Shown: piece by piece, positions 11,186-21,618 of the stretch
Layout of the letters: the number at the start of each line of letters is the position of its first letter
How positions within the stretch are numbered: the first letter of the stretch is position 1
NCBI GenBank assembly: GCA_051453625.1
Contig: JBOZIK010000001.1
Coordinates: 207,144,446-207,189,255 of the forward strand
DNA from: Welwitschia mirabilis
Taxonomy: Eukaryota; Gnetophyta; Gnetopsida; Welwitschiales
DNA length: 44,810 nucleotides
Direction of reading: 5' to 3'
Notes under the pieces: model-generated
Seen by the model: the letters and a program-made list of their open reading frames with translations, nothing else
Told to the model about the DNA's origin: nothing
Database searches by the model: none
Position numbers and translations under genes: made by a program

Positions 11186-12264
11186 TCAAATCTTTACACC
11201 TAAAATGGGTGATTCCACTCCACTTAAAACCATCTTCATTCTAATAGTAACATAAGGAGAGCCTACAATATTGATTTCTAGTAAAGAAGGACTAGCCACA
11301 GAATCTACCTTCATGATTAGGTAAGGCTTTTTTTAAAGCTTCATGTAAAGCTTACTGTAAGCCACTAGAGTCCCCAATAGATTCTCCTTGGAGAGTTCTC
11401 TGCCATGATAAAAGATGTTGATGTCATCAATGGTAATAGGTAGGTGGTCCAGATAAGCCTAAATCATCCTCTCTCTGTTTGTTAAGCAAGATGACAAAGC
11501 ATCTTGACTTTCCTCTAAGGCATAATACTAGAAGCATTCGTTTGTGAATTCTTTTCAAAAAGGTACATATTCTCCACCTAGTTTTCTAGCATATAAAGGT
11601 AATCACTCATAGGTTCTTGCTTCTCCATATTATGCTGAGCCATGTAGTAAAAGGACTCCTTCATATCAATCAGATTCTAGAAGTCCCGTGGAGGTGTAGG
11701 CCATTTACATTGAGGAGGATAATGGAAAGTGAAATAATGATATGTATGAATGTCATTCAATTGAAATGGATGAGCACCCTGTGTATTAAAAATATAGGAC
11801 AACTTTTAATACTCCACTAGTTGATCCATCAATTCCTTAATATTTAGATACAAGGCCATTACCACTACTAGCAACTAATCAGTATAATTAGATGCTTAAT
11901 CCTGATTATTACATGACATCCGTGGGACTACTAGAGAATGATGAGAAGATTCTAGAGATTTTCAAGAAACTAGTGGACTTAGTTTAAGAGGCTGAAAATA
12001 GGAGGTAGACTAAGACTTATTTTCTTGATTCATTAATTTATCATATTTACTTAGGAAACACTCCTCTTAAGAATTAAAAGAAAATAAAAAATTCATATAA
12101 AGCCCAGTAAAAGGAATGGAATAAAAAGAATCACTTATTATGATGCAGTTTTTTCTTAGCTATCAAATTGAAAGCTTCTTCAGAGGCTGTGGAGTGAATT
12201 CAAGATCCTCCTTCTCTAAAGCTTCAAAGTATTGGCTTTAAATCAAAAAGAAAGAGGACTCCAT
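11186..12264 (-). pseudogene. Unidentified ORF relic (fourth of a minus-strand group)
   Basis: I do not recognise this protein. From ATG at 12264 (MESSFF) the minus strand carries about 360 codons of coherent sequence with one net frameshift near 11560 and about a dozen in-frame stops, nearly all of the TAG/TAA type expected from Q or W. Readable stretches include FTPQPLKKLS, YSIPFTGLYMNFLFSF, NTQGAHPFQLNDIHTY, YPPQCKWPTPPRDF, MKESFYYMAQHNMEKQEP, HLPITIDDINIFYHGREL, GTLVAYSKLYMKL and KMVLSGVESPILGVKI. No gag, zinc knuckle, protease, RT or IN motif is visible. It starts 74 bp after a small ORF on the same strand. It could be a virus-derived or transposon-captured gene; this is open. Confidence 0.55.
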
Positions 12265-12337
12265 GTAAGTATCATAACAAATAAAGAAGAAAAGGAGAAA
12301 GACAAAGCTAGAGGAAATATAAATATATGCCACAGGA

Positions 12338-12463
12338 CTAGTGACATTGAGCAAAGCTAAGATAGAATTCTTCTTCTTCTAGTTCCTCTTGGATAGGGCA
12401 ACTAATACGAATCTTTTTATGGTTGTGACAAAAGGAGTTATGAGAGCCCAAGGCCTTACTCAT
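12338..12463 (-). CDS. Small unidentified ORF, 41 codons, Cys/His and acidic
   Basis: Uninterrupted from ATG (12463) to TAG (12338). It begins MSKALGSHNS, has a Cys/His cluster FCHNHKKIRISC, then an acidic run EELEEEE, and ends AQCH. The spacing of Cys and His is not that of a retroviral knuckle. It is the third member of the minus-strand group, 124 bp after the second and 74 bp before the fourth. Intactness over 41 codons may be chance. No function is assigned. Confidence 0.35.
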   Translation of the reverse strand: MSKALGSHNSFCHNHKKIRISCPIQEELEEEEFYLSFAQCH

Positions 12464-12586
12464 CTATAATATAAATACAAGCAAAAAAAGGTCATTAGAA
12501 ATACATATGATGTTTAAAAATTTCTATACAAGGATTAATACCTTAGAAATAACAAAAAAAATGAATCTTGAGATGTTTCTATAAGG

Positions 12587-12718
12587 TTAGTCTTCACCCT
12601 CCACAGATGAAGAAGATCAAGAATGAAGCAAGGATCAGGAAGGAATATCATGAGGAGGAAAGACCAGAAATGGATTTTCATTGGAGGAACTAAAAGGATA
12701 TAAATCACTAAGACCCAT
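12587..12718 (-). pseudogene. Small unidentified ORF relic, 43 codons
   Basis: From ATG at 12718 the frame reads MGLSDLYPFSSSNENPF, then LVFPPHDIPS, with two internal stops, then SSSSVEGED and a terminal stop at 12587. It is serine-rich with an acidic end. It begins 17 bp after the end of the preceding ORF relic on the same strand, a spacing more typical of a compact viral or polycistronic arrangement than of unrelated fragments. Not recognised. Confidence 0.35.
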
Positions 12719-12734
12719 AAAATAAAAGTATAAG

Positions 12735-13250
12735 CTAAGTAATAAACATAAAAGCACTTATCTGTATCTCCATTTCAATTTATATAGGATAGTTGAAAGA
12801 GGGCAAACAACTAAAGAATGGAGCCTAATTTAAGGAAATATCACTAGCTATAAAAGCCAACAAATAAATTATTTAGGTAGAAATCTCACTAATCTAACCA
12901 TGAAGAAAAGCTTTACCTACATTAAGTTGACTACAAGACATAAAATAAGAAGTAGTAAATTTGTTTATAGATATCCCATGCTGATGTATATCCACCTCCC
13001 ATATGTAAGGCAAATCATTTAGATAATTAGCCATGAAACAGTGGAAGTCTTTACTAGAATGGAAAACATTTGAAGAGATGTAATACCTTAGGTCGAACTA
13101 AAAATCAACCTTACGCTCTCCTAAGAAATTTGGATAGAACCATGAAGAGGATGCATCATAGTACATATACAAAGATCAAAGGAGGCATAGAGAGAATACA
13201 AGATATATAGGCTATTTGGTTGACAAATGTGGAAGGAAGAAAAGCGACAT
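12735..13250 (-). pseudogene. Unidentified ORF relic, 172 codons (first of the group)
   Basis: One unbroken frame of 172 codons from ATG at 13250 (MSLFFLPHL) to TAG at 12735, containing seven internal stops that are almost all Q- or W-type. The C-terminal two thirds read as ordinary protein: YMYYDASSSWFYPNFLGER, HSSKDFHCFMANYLNDLPY, WEVDIHQHGISINKFTTSYF, MSCSQLNVGKAFLHG, YLLAFIASDISLN and IEMEIQISAFMFIT. I do not recognise the family. The mix of beta-strand-like stretches could suit a viral movement or capsid protein, but that is a guess. The start is uncertain because the frame is weakly open upstream. Confidence 0.5.
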
Positions 13251-13734
13251 CAATCAATCAAATTAGAGGTAAAAATCTAGGAGAAACCTTATTCTACATC
13301 ACAGTGCTGTATTTATAATTTAATAGATCTAACATTTGTAGAATTCCAAGAAATAGTAGAATATAGTCTTTGGATTATACCTTTAAATTAAGTGTCTTCT
13401 GAATAAGTTTTTTAGAGAGGAAGTTATATTTAAAAGGAGCATAGAATGCCAAAGTCATACAAAAAGTATGATATAAATATATAAGAAATCAATAAAACAA
13501 AAAAGAAAATACCACGTGGAAAGAATGGTAATAAAGGAAAAAGAGGTGAATCTACTAATTAATTATAATACAATTTAAATAAGGTAAAAATAAGGGATTC
13601 ATTAGGTATTTATTGAAGTGGACTTAAACTTTAGTAAGTTAACCCTAGTTAGAATATCATTTAACCTAGAATTAAATAAAGTAAATTATGGTTGAGCTAT
13701 AGTTAGATTCTATAGTTGAAACCTATAATGATGT
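13251..13734. other. No gene seen, between ORF group and tandem array
   Basis: AT-rich and stop-rich on both strands. On the minus strand it lies directly upstream of the first ORF relic, so it would be that ORF's leader if the group was once expressed. Confidence 0.4.
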
Positions 13735-14830
13735 CATACTTCATGAGGTTGATGTTGCACTTGGGTGCTCAATGTCATACTTGGTCTTGCGATGCTCCAA
13801 CACTTTTGCTTAACTTTGGCATTAATCACCCTACTTTAGACTACTCTGTGAAGAAGGTCTAACATCACACTCTAGGCTTCGATGTTACACTTAAGTTCTT
13901 GATATTGTCCTTGATCCCAAAACACTTCAACACTTTCTGCTTGACTATAGCATTACTCACTCCATTCTAGCCTACTTCATAAAGAAGGACTGACATTGCA
14001 CTCTAGGCTCTGATGGTGCACTTGGGTGTTCGACATCACACTTGAGGACCTGATGTCACACTTGAATGGTTTATGTCATACTTGATCTCGTGATGCTCTA
14101 GCACTTTCCACTTGAATATGGTGCTTTCTGCCCCTTTCTTACTTGTTTTATGAAGAAGGTTTAACATCATACTCCAAGCTTCAATATCATACTGATGTGC
14201 CTAACATTTCACCTAGTCTCCTAACACTCTAGCACCTTCTACTTGGCTTTAGTACTTCTCATCCTACTTTAGCTTATTTTTTGAGGAACATTTGATATCA
14301 TACTCCAAGCTTTGATGTTACACTTAGGTGTTCGATGTCATACTTACATGCTCAGCATTGCACTTAAGTGATTGACATTTCACTTAATCATGCAATGCTC
14401 TAACACTTCGAGTTGACTCTAGTACTTATCGCCTTATTCTAGCTTGTTTTATGAGGAAAGTTTGACACTGCACTTTAGGATTTGATGTCATACTTGAGTA
14501 TCCAATGTTACACTTAGGTGTCTAACATCACACTTAGGTGCTCGACATTGTAATTAAGTGCTTGATGTTATACTTGATTCCATGATGCTTTGACACCTTT
14601 TTCTCAACTCTATCACTATGTTGCACTTGAATGCTTGATGTTGCACTTGATATTGCAATCCTATAGTACATTTTACTTAACTCTGCTACTCCCTGTCCTA
14701 CTCTAACCTCCTTTGTGAGGAAGGTCTAACATTACAGTTAGGTGTTTAATATCATACTTGGGTCCTCACATTACAGTTTAACTCTAGCACTTCTGCATCC
14801 TCTGATATTATACCTAGATTACCTAATAAT
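13735..14830. repeat. Higher-order tandem array: 131/171-bp units built on 20-mers
   Basis: Anchors of the form AAGAAGG.CTAACAT..CACTC recur at 13851, 13982, 14153, 14284, 14454 and 14718. The spacings are 131, 171, 131, 170 and 264, so short and long units alternate with a period near 302 bp. The last interval is the size of two short units with one anchor lost. Within units, 20-bp sub-repeats of the form GGTGTTCGATGTCATACTTA are strung together; the 40-bp difference equals two of these. Less AT-rich than its surroundings. Not found elsewhere in the window. Confidence 0.85.
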
Positions 14831-15479
14831 GTACTTCCTTGATTTCCACTAGTGGGATCTATATCATTAGTAGTCATTTTGATAAATTTTAATTGATTTA
14901 GTAATAGCCATTCAGTTAGGAGTACCTAACTCTTTTACCATCACTATTAAAAAAGGACATAATACCTATGAGAAAATAAGGGACTTATCTTAGAAAAAAA
15001 GTAGAAATAAAGAGATGTATGAGTTTAGGAGAATGTAGAACCAATTGACACATCATGGAATAAAAAGTAAATAAAATAATGAATGCGATGAAGACATAAT
15101 TAGTATACATTCACTCTCAAAATGAACTTCTTACTAGTAGGTTTGACAACATTCTCTCTCACTTGGAAGAATGACCTATTAAAGAGAACCATAAGGCATC
15201 CCAAGATCAACTTTTCACATCATAGTAAAATAATTTATGTACTATGGTCAATCTCTAGAACCTCTTAATGATATTACTAAATATAGAGGCTAACCTTCAA
15301 TCCTTTCTATCTATTCAAGTAAGCAATTCTAGTATAGAATAATGAGAAGGAAAGAAAATTTCAAAATGATACACCTCAAAATATATAAAGGAAAAGATGG
15401 AATAAGTGAATAAGTAATTTCATGAGTCTAGTAAATAAAAAATTTAATTTGAATTTTTAAATATTTTACCAAAACAAAG
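14831..15479. other. Array edge and chromovirus leader; no clear gene
   Basis: On the minus strand an ATG at 14877 opens MTTNDIDPTSGNQGSTLLG and runs 42 codons into the array before a stop; its meaning is unknown. On the plus strand around 15115-15200 a frame reads NELLTSRFDNILSHLEE, which could be the start of the chromovirus gag. The right boundary of the foreign block is probably here. Confidence 0.35.
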
Positions 15480-16000
15480 ATGTGAAGACACCACCATTTT
15501 TCTTATAAGGCATTTATAGAAATGGTGATCTTAATGCCAATAGAATTACCCACAATAAGTGCCATGGAACATCTTCATGGAGGAGTTCAAAAAGAAATTT
15601 ATCCTTGAATATTTCATAGAAGATCAAATGGTGGAATTATAGTGCCTCCATCTTGGAAAATGACCACTTGATAAACACTGGTTTAAATTATAGTACCTTA
15701 TGAAAGATTTAAAAAAAAAATTCTTAGAGCAGTAACTGATCAATAGTTTCATCGACACACTACTACCAAAACTTTAAAGCATTGTTCACACTTAATTAAA
15801 TCAATTGAAGATACCTATTAAAGATAATACACTACCTTCAAGAGTAGGACAATCAATGTAATGACTTTCATAATTTTTAGATAAACATATTTATTCAATA
15901 AACATATTACCAACTCGTGACACATTTAGAACTAATGTCACCTATTATGAGTGCCATAAGAAATGATACATTGCTAGAACTATCAATTGAGAGCTTAAGC
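15480..16000 (+). pseudogene. Chromovirus gag relic with knuckle
   Basis: The frame from 15577 reads EEFKKKFILEYFIEDQM and, after stops, LINSFIDTLLPKL. This matches the Retrotrans_gag core and is close to the gag of Gypsy-5 (ILDYFINFM, LINYFIETLSPRL at 34182-34436), so the two elements are related. At about 15935-15984 TYYECHKK, a stop, then YIARTI is a knuckle in which the first cysteine became tyrosine, the histidine became tyrosine and the glycine codon became a stop. Confidence 0.75.
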
Positions 16001-17160
16001 ACTAAATATTTCTTAAAATAATTAGCTTCAAATATCATAGAGTTTAGCTTCACTAGCTAAAAGGTTGTATGCCATGATTTAAAGAGGTATGACTCATAAC
16101 TAGTACTCTATCCTAGAACTACATGCTTGAATTTAACCTTTCTTTATTTCATTTCTAGTAGATAATGGTATCTCCTACAATTTTATCTCTTTAACACTAT
16201 TCTATAAATTAAACATTACTTTATTTAAGATTTAAAAATCCACAATAGGGGTTAGAGGATGTAGTTTCCTGATTTAGGATGGAACTATCGCCCTCATTAT
16301 TTATAGTATCCATGATTTTAGAGAGACAAGTTCTACATTTTTAAAAGAGGAAAATATCATTATATTTTAGGAATTCTTTTATTAGTTATATATAATGTAT
16401 AAATTAATTGTTACTAATACTCTCTATTAATAATGAACTCATTCAAAGAATGAATCTTAAAGGGGAAGGAAAGAAATAAGAGAGTATCCTTGATCTCACC
16501 CAAGTAGATTACCAAAACTATTAAAAGGAAACAGGTCTCTATTACTCTAATTTAGGTAGAAATATATAAATACAACTTCATATTACTAGTATAATTATAT
16601 GAATTTTCTACGTATTTAAAGATTCCAAGATTTTACCATCAAAGACGAAAGTACAAGATGCCATTAATCTAATTCCTAGAGTACAACTAATAGCATAAGA
16701 TTTGTATCAGTTCCTAGTAATAGAATTAAGAAAATTAAAATTATAAGTTGAACAACTACTCTTAAAAGATAAGATTCACCCTACTGCTTGTAATTTTTAT
16801 GAAGAAAAATAATGATACTTACAACTCTACATGGACTACAGACAACTAAATAAGATAACCATAAAAAAAGATATCTTTTATTAAGAATTAATGATTTATT
16901 GAATCAACTTCAAGGAGTTAAATTCTTCTCAAAGATTGACTTAAGGTCTGAATATTACAAAATCTACATCAAAGAAGAAGATATTTATAAAAATACTTTT
17001 AGAATAAGATATGGATATTATGAATTCATAGTAATTCTCTTTGGATTGATAAATGCTCCTACTACTTTTATCAGTTTTGATGAATGATACTTCTGATCTT
17101 ACCTAAATAAGTTTGTGGTTGTATTCTTAGATAATATTCTAGTGTGCTCTAAAATATAAG
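16001..17160 (+). pseudogene. Chromovirus protease and reverse transcriptase relic
   Basis: The protease shows VDNGISYNFISL at about 16158, with the active DSG changed to DNG. RT shows MDYRQLNKITIKKD (about 16830-16880), then a 62-codon open stretch at 16899-17087 with LQGVKFFSKIDLRSEYYK, EDIYKNTFRIRYGYYEF and FGLINAPTTF, all in family order. The catalytic box at 17114-17150 reads FVVVFLDNILVCS: the second aspartate of the usual IDDIL is asparagine, so activity is lost. Frameshifts follow 17087. Confidence 0.85.
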
Positions 17161-17379
17161 ATGATCATGTTACATAGCTTAAGTAAGTTCTTTAAACCTT
17201 GACTTAGCATGAAATCAAATCTAAATAAAGTAAATGAAGCTTATGCTAAACAGAAATTAGTTACTTAGGACACATCATTTCTAGTAAATGGATTGCAACT
17301 AATCTATCCAAAGTTCAAGCCATAAGGAAATGACCATAATTAAAAGATGCTATGTAAGTTTAAAGCTCCTAGGGCTGAC

Positions 17380-17950
17380 CTAATTTTATTAAAAATTTGT
17401 TTTAGGATTGTCTCAAATCATAGCACCTCTTATAGATTTAACCAAATCCACTTTTACATTCAAATTTGATGATAAATGTAAAGAAGCATTTCTTAAACTA
17501 AAGTTATTACTTACAACTACATCTATCCTCAAGATTACAGATATCGACAGAGCATTTATGATTACTAATGATGCTTTTACCTAAGAAATAGATCTGTATT
17601 AAGTTAGGATGATTAAATCATCATGTATGAATAACAAAAATTGAACCAATATGAGAGAAACCACCCCATCCATGACCTTGAACAGATGACCATTGTGCAT
17701 GCACTAAACATTTGGAGACACTACTTGTTAGGAGAAAAGTTCTTTCTCAAAACAAATCATAAAAGCTTAGAATATTTCTAGAAATACCCTCTTTTGGACA
17801 TTTGATAAATAAGGTGGATGAACTTCTTATAGAATATAAATTCAAAATATAGTACATCCCAGAAAAGGAGAATAAACTTGAAGACATCCTAAGTAGAATG
17901 TGGTGCATGTTAGTTATAATTGTTACATTAGATTTATTAGCTTTTCTTAA
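17380..17950 (+). pseudogene. Chromovirus RNase H relic
   Basis: RNase H removes the RNA strand of the hybrid. The frame reads KSTFTFKFDDKCKEAF and TSILKITDIDRAFMITNDAF (about 17450-17580), then HPIHDLEQMTIVHALNIWRH, YLLGEKFFLKTNHKSLEYF (about 17660-17780), with TNHKSL in place of the usual TDHKSL. Stops and shifts separate the pieces. A run of N at 18014-18018 follows. Confidence 0.8.
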
Positions 17951-18013
17951 AGCATAAATAACTAGTGATTCATACCTTGGAGACATATACTAGCTAATCT
18001 AAGAAGGAAAATA

Positions 18014-18018
18014 NNNNN
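18014..18018. other. Assembly gap, 5 N
   Basis: Five N between RNase H and integrase relics. The frame on either side is already broken, so the gap does not decide coding ability. Confidence 1.
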
Positions 18019-18029
18019 ACAACTACACA

Positions 18030-19310
18030 CTCTCATGAGATGGGTACCTATTAAAAGAATTACACCTTTGTATTCACTAAGGTAAATGGAGAAGAAAATT
18101 AATGTCTAAAGTGCATAAGGTTACTTATGCAAGACATTCCAAATTTCTCTTGAAATTATCACTAGTTAAGAAAGTACTACTTATGACCTAGAATAAAGGT
18201 AGACTTAAAAGAATACATTTGTAATTATTTCACATGTCAACAAATGAATATTCATCAAATAAGATCAATTGGAATCCTTTAATAATTTGGGGTAACAAAG
18301 TAAAAATGGAAAGAAATCTCCATGGATTTCATCATTAAGTTATTTCTCAGTAATAAACAACATGTTGCAATTTTTTGTTATTTAGATAAGTTAACCAAGA
18401 TGGACCATTTCATTATAGTAAGAAGATCTAACATAGTCAGATAATTGGCTCTATAGTTTGTACATGAAGTTTTTAAATTACATAGAGCACCTTAAGTAAT
18501 TGTATCTGATCGAGATCCTAAATTATTATATTTCTTTCACTACTTGGGTACCAAGCTTAGTTTCAATACAACATATCATCTAGAAATGGATGATCAAATA
18601 TGAATGTTTAATTATATTCTAGAGGATATCTTATAATTCTATGTTGCTAGAATGCCCAAACAGTGGAAGAACTATCTACACCTAACTGAGTTCAGTTACA
18701 ACCAGATCTTTTAGATCTCAATCTAGTGTTTTCTATTTGAAGTAATTTATGGCAAAAATTATTCTACCCCTATCATATGATTCAACCCTTCAAAAAGAAT
18801 AGAAAGAGCTACACCTTTTGAACTAAAAGCCATGGAATAAATGATTAGTAAATTAAAAAGATATTTGTAGGCCACTTAAGATTGGTATAAGAAATATTTA
18901 GTTAGAAACATCAGAACTACATATTTCAAGTTGACGAACAAGTATTACTAAAGATCAAGCCAAAAAGAAACTTGTTAAAAATGGGAAAATAAAGTAAGCT
19001 AACCCCTTGGTATTATGTTCCATTTAAGATTATCGAAAGAATAGAGGACTTAGATTATAAATTAGAACTACCTCTATGAATGTCTAGGATTTACCTAGTC
19101 TTCCATGTGAGTATGTAAAAACCTTACTACAAGGATAATACCTAGGACTATACCTTAAACTAATAGCACATTATGCTAAAACTAAATTTAACCTTTGTTG
19201 TTAAACCTAAGAAGATCCTAAAACCAGAACTAGAAAATTGAGAAATAAGAATGTAAAGGAAGTACTTCTCTAATGAACCCATTATAACTAATAAACCTAG
19301 GAAAATAGGG
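18030..19310 (+). pseudogene. Chromovirus integrase relic with possible chromodomain
   Basis: The core reads ISMDFIIKLFLS (18308 on), YLDKLTKMDHFI keeping the first aspartate, VIVSDRDPKLLYFF (about 18500) keeping the second, then TTYHLEMDDQI and a stop where DGQTE gives the catalytic glutamate, so that residue is gone. KQWKNYLHLTEFSYNQ and FEVIYGKNYSTP follow. The C-terminal part reads VLLKIKPKRNLLK, WYYVPFKIIERIEDLDYKLE (a GPY-like module with GPF as VPF), RIYLVFHVSM, and at about 19195-19310 VVKPKKILKPELEN..YFSNEP, which may be a worn chromodomain. The latter is weak. Confidence 0.8.
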
Positions 19311-19440
19311 AGTATATGTGAGATACATTTTCCAAAATTTTTAATAAAGCATGATTTGCTATTTTTAGTGTATTTATTAATATAGAATATTTTTCCTCTC
19401 TTATTTTTTGACCAAATACATAAGTTAGTCTAGATGAACA

Positions 19441-20808
19441 TGATAGACTCGAGAATCCTAGAGGAGGGATGGGGGTGAATAGGTTCTTTTAAAACCTTAA
19501 GCATAAATATGAAATATTTAAATCTATCTAAAACATAGCTTTCATATAAAAATAACCAAATCACAAATGTGCATAAAATAATGAAATTATGAAAGTGAGG
19601 AATCAAAAATAAAAAGCACAAACTATGAATTTCGATGTACATTGGATTTATAGTGGTTCAAAAACTCCCCTACTCCACTCTCGATGATCGGCTTCTCCCA
19701 AGTTAAATCTCGAATCTCTGTTACTCCACCAGTATTCTAAGTTTACCTGTAACCTTTCCAAGTGGACTTTTAGAAGCTAAGTCTCAACCTTCATAATGAA
19801 TTTTCAAGGCTAAGTTCAACCTATAGAACAGACTTTCAAGATTAAGTCTCAACCTCTAAAAACAATGGATGTGATGTCATGATGCCTTAGTTACACAAAT
19901 ATCACACGTTCTATAATAATATAATGAATGAAGCTCTTCTCTAGTAGATTAAAATAATGAATATCTTGGATCTAACAAGAATGAAGCAATTGTGTCAACG
20001 ATAAAATATCCTCAAGTCAAATGTAAAGCAGTTCAATAATACACTAATGAGAAATCATAGCTTAATCTTTTAGATCCACAATGATTGTGATGAATAAGAG
20101 TAGTGCCAAAAGATCTTTAGGAAACAATACCATAGCTATTTATAATAAAGGGCTAATAGGATTTATTACAAATAAATTGTGCTTTCAATGGCTATAAGTA
20201 ACTAGGAAATAGCTAGTTAATAGCTATAAAATGAATACATAACATTTGAAAATTTTTCTTTTCTATGCCATTCAGTCGACCTCACAAAAATCTGATCGAT
20301 CCCATGTGGTGCCATGAATTACTCAGGTCACTTGAGAGTGAAATTCAGTTACCTCAAGTTTTTATGTTTCCAAGTCTGATCAATTTAATTTGGATCTAGT
20401 TGACCCCAGTCTGGTTAATCCCATCTTAGATTTGGTCGACCTCTTGTCTCTCAGTCTGGAACTACTCTATGAAGTTTTCAAATCTAGTTGACCCCATAAA
20501 AATCTAGTCGACCCCTTATCATTTGGTTTAACAACACTAATTCTTTAGTTTATAGGATTAGTCGACCCCATGAAAATTTAGTTGACCCCTCTAGGTTTAG
20601 CTTATTTTTCTTTTAATAGCTTCAAGTGTGGTCGACCCCTTTAGGATCCGATTGACTCTTAGAGGGTGAATTAATTAAGTAGGTTTCTAGTGCATATTTT
20701 GGTTTCATGTTTCAACTTGTAAAACTCAAACTTTATCTGTATAAAAGATACCATTTGCACTACATAATAGATATTAGTTTAACATCAATTGGAAAATATA
20801 ATCTAATA
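19441..20808 (-). repeat. Copia-2 3' LTR, about 1368 bp
   Basis: Begins TGATAGACT and ends AATCTAATA (CA worn to TA), immediately next to the PPT. It contains paired GTCGACC sites at 20270-20660 and aligns with 25563-26934 and 4021-5397. Confidence 0.85.
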
Positions 20809-20810
20809 AT

Positions 20811-21127
20811 CCCCTCCTTTGACATTGATGACAAATAAATAAGTGATTTTAAAGATTAAATACTTTTAAACTTTTTCACCACACAAATTTTAGGCACATT
20901 ATACTAAAAAATCCCCCTTTCATCAAGCCATATAAACATTTAAGTAAAGGGTAAAATAATTCTAAAATAAGTATTTTATTCCTCTTATTTACTTTTCCTT
21001 TGATAAAATACTTTGAAAAAAAAATACTTTGAAAACACTACATCTTCTCCCCTTTTGCTATCAATGGCAATGAAAATATAATCTTTAAATATGTGTCTAG
21101 ATATATCAAAATTTGTCTTCCCCTATC
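20811..21127 (-). promoter_or_regulatory. Four polypurine tracts before the Copia-2 3' LTR
   Basis: On the minus strand AAAGGAGGGG (20811-20820), AAAGGGGGAT (20911-20920), CAAAAGGGGAGA (21046-21057) and GATAGGGGAAG (21117-21127) occur within about 320 bp. The first abuts the LTR and is the likely PPT priming plus-strand synthesis. Multiplied PPT-like motifs in this position are a reported trait of Sireviruses, which supports the lineage call. Confidence 0.7.
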
Positions 21128-21618
21128 TTGATACCATATGTAAAAGTAATGATCCAAATATTGACACAAATTTAGGTATTTTAAATAGATAAAATTTTAT
21201 GCTTTTAAATGTTACAAATTTGATTATGCATACTTTGAGAAAACATAATGATATCAAATGATAATTCAAATGTAATCAGATACACTCATTAACTTAGATG
21301 ACATAAATATTTTAGTTTATTTTCTATTTGAGATAACAAATTTGGTCTTTCCAAGATAAGAACATATAATTTTTTATACAACAAAATGAGATATACCAAA
21401 TAATGCAAAGTGATACACAAAAAATTATGCTAAATAGATTATTAATTTTCATTAAGAAAAAAACATTACAAGTTTAGCAAGAATTACAAATTGAAAATAA
21501 AAAGTACTCTTTAAGAGTATACAACTAAAATTTAGAAAATAAGCACAAGCAAATCTCTTCTTTTCAACATCAAAGGTAAGGAAAGAACACTGAAGCATGA
21601 TCTAAAAGATAAGAAATT
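21128..21618. other. Copia-2 non-coding spacer
   Basis: AT-rich sequence between the extra ORF and the polypurine tracts. No coding relic seen. Confidence 0.5.

Noticed and set aside
12735-13250. Firm call as a plant pararetrovirus movement protein
   Set aside because: The gene order and size would suit one, but I could not match a conserved motif and saw no RT or coat knuckle nearby, so the ORF is left unidentified.
13735-14830. CRISPR-like array
   Set aside because: Repeats are adjacent and degenerate without unique spacers, and the context is a plant genome; it is a tandem array.
17747-17986. Minus-strand ORF of 79 codons
   Set aside because: Antisense of the chromovirus RNase H relic.
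19430-19642. Minus-strand ORF of 70 codons, and its counterpart at 25530-25739
   Set aside because: Both lie in the same place of the two Copia-2 LTRs; the similarity of the two proteins comes from the LTR duplication, not from a gene.
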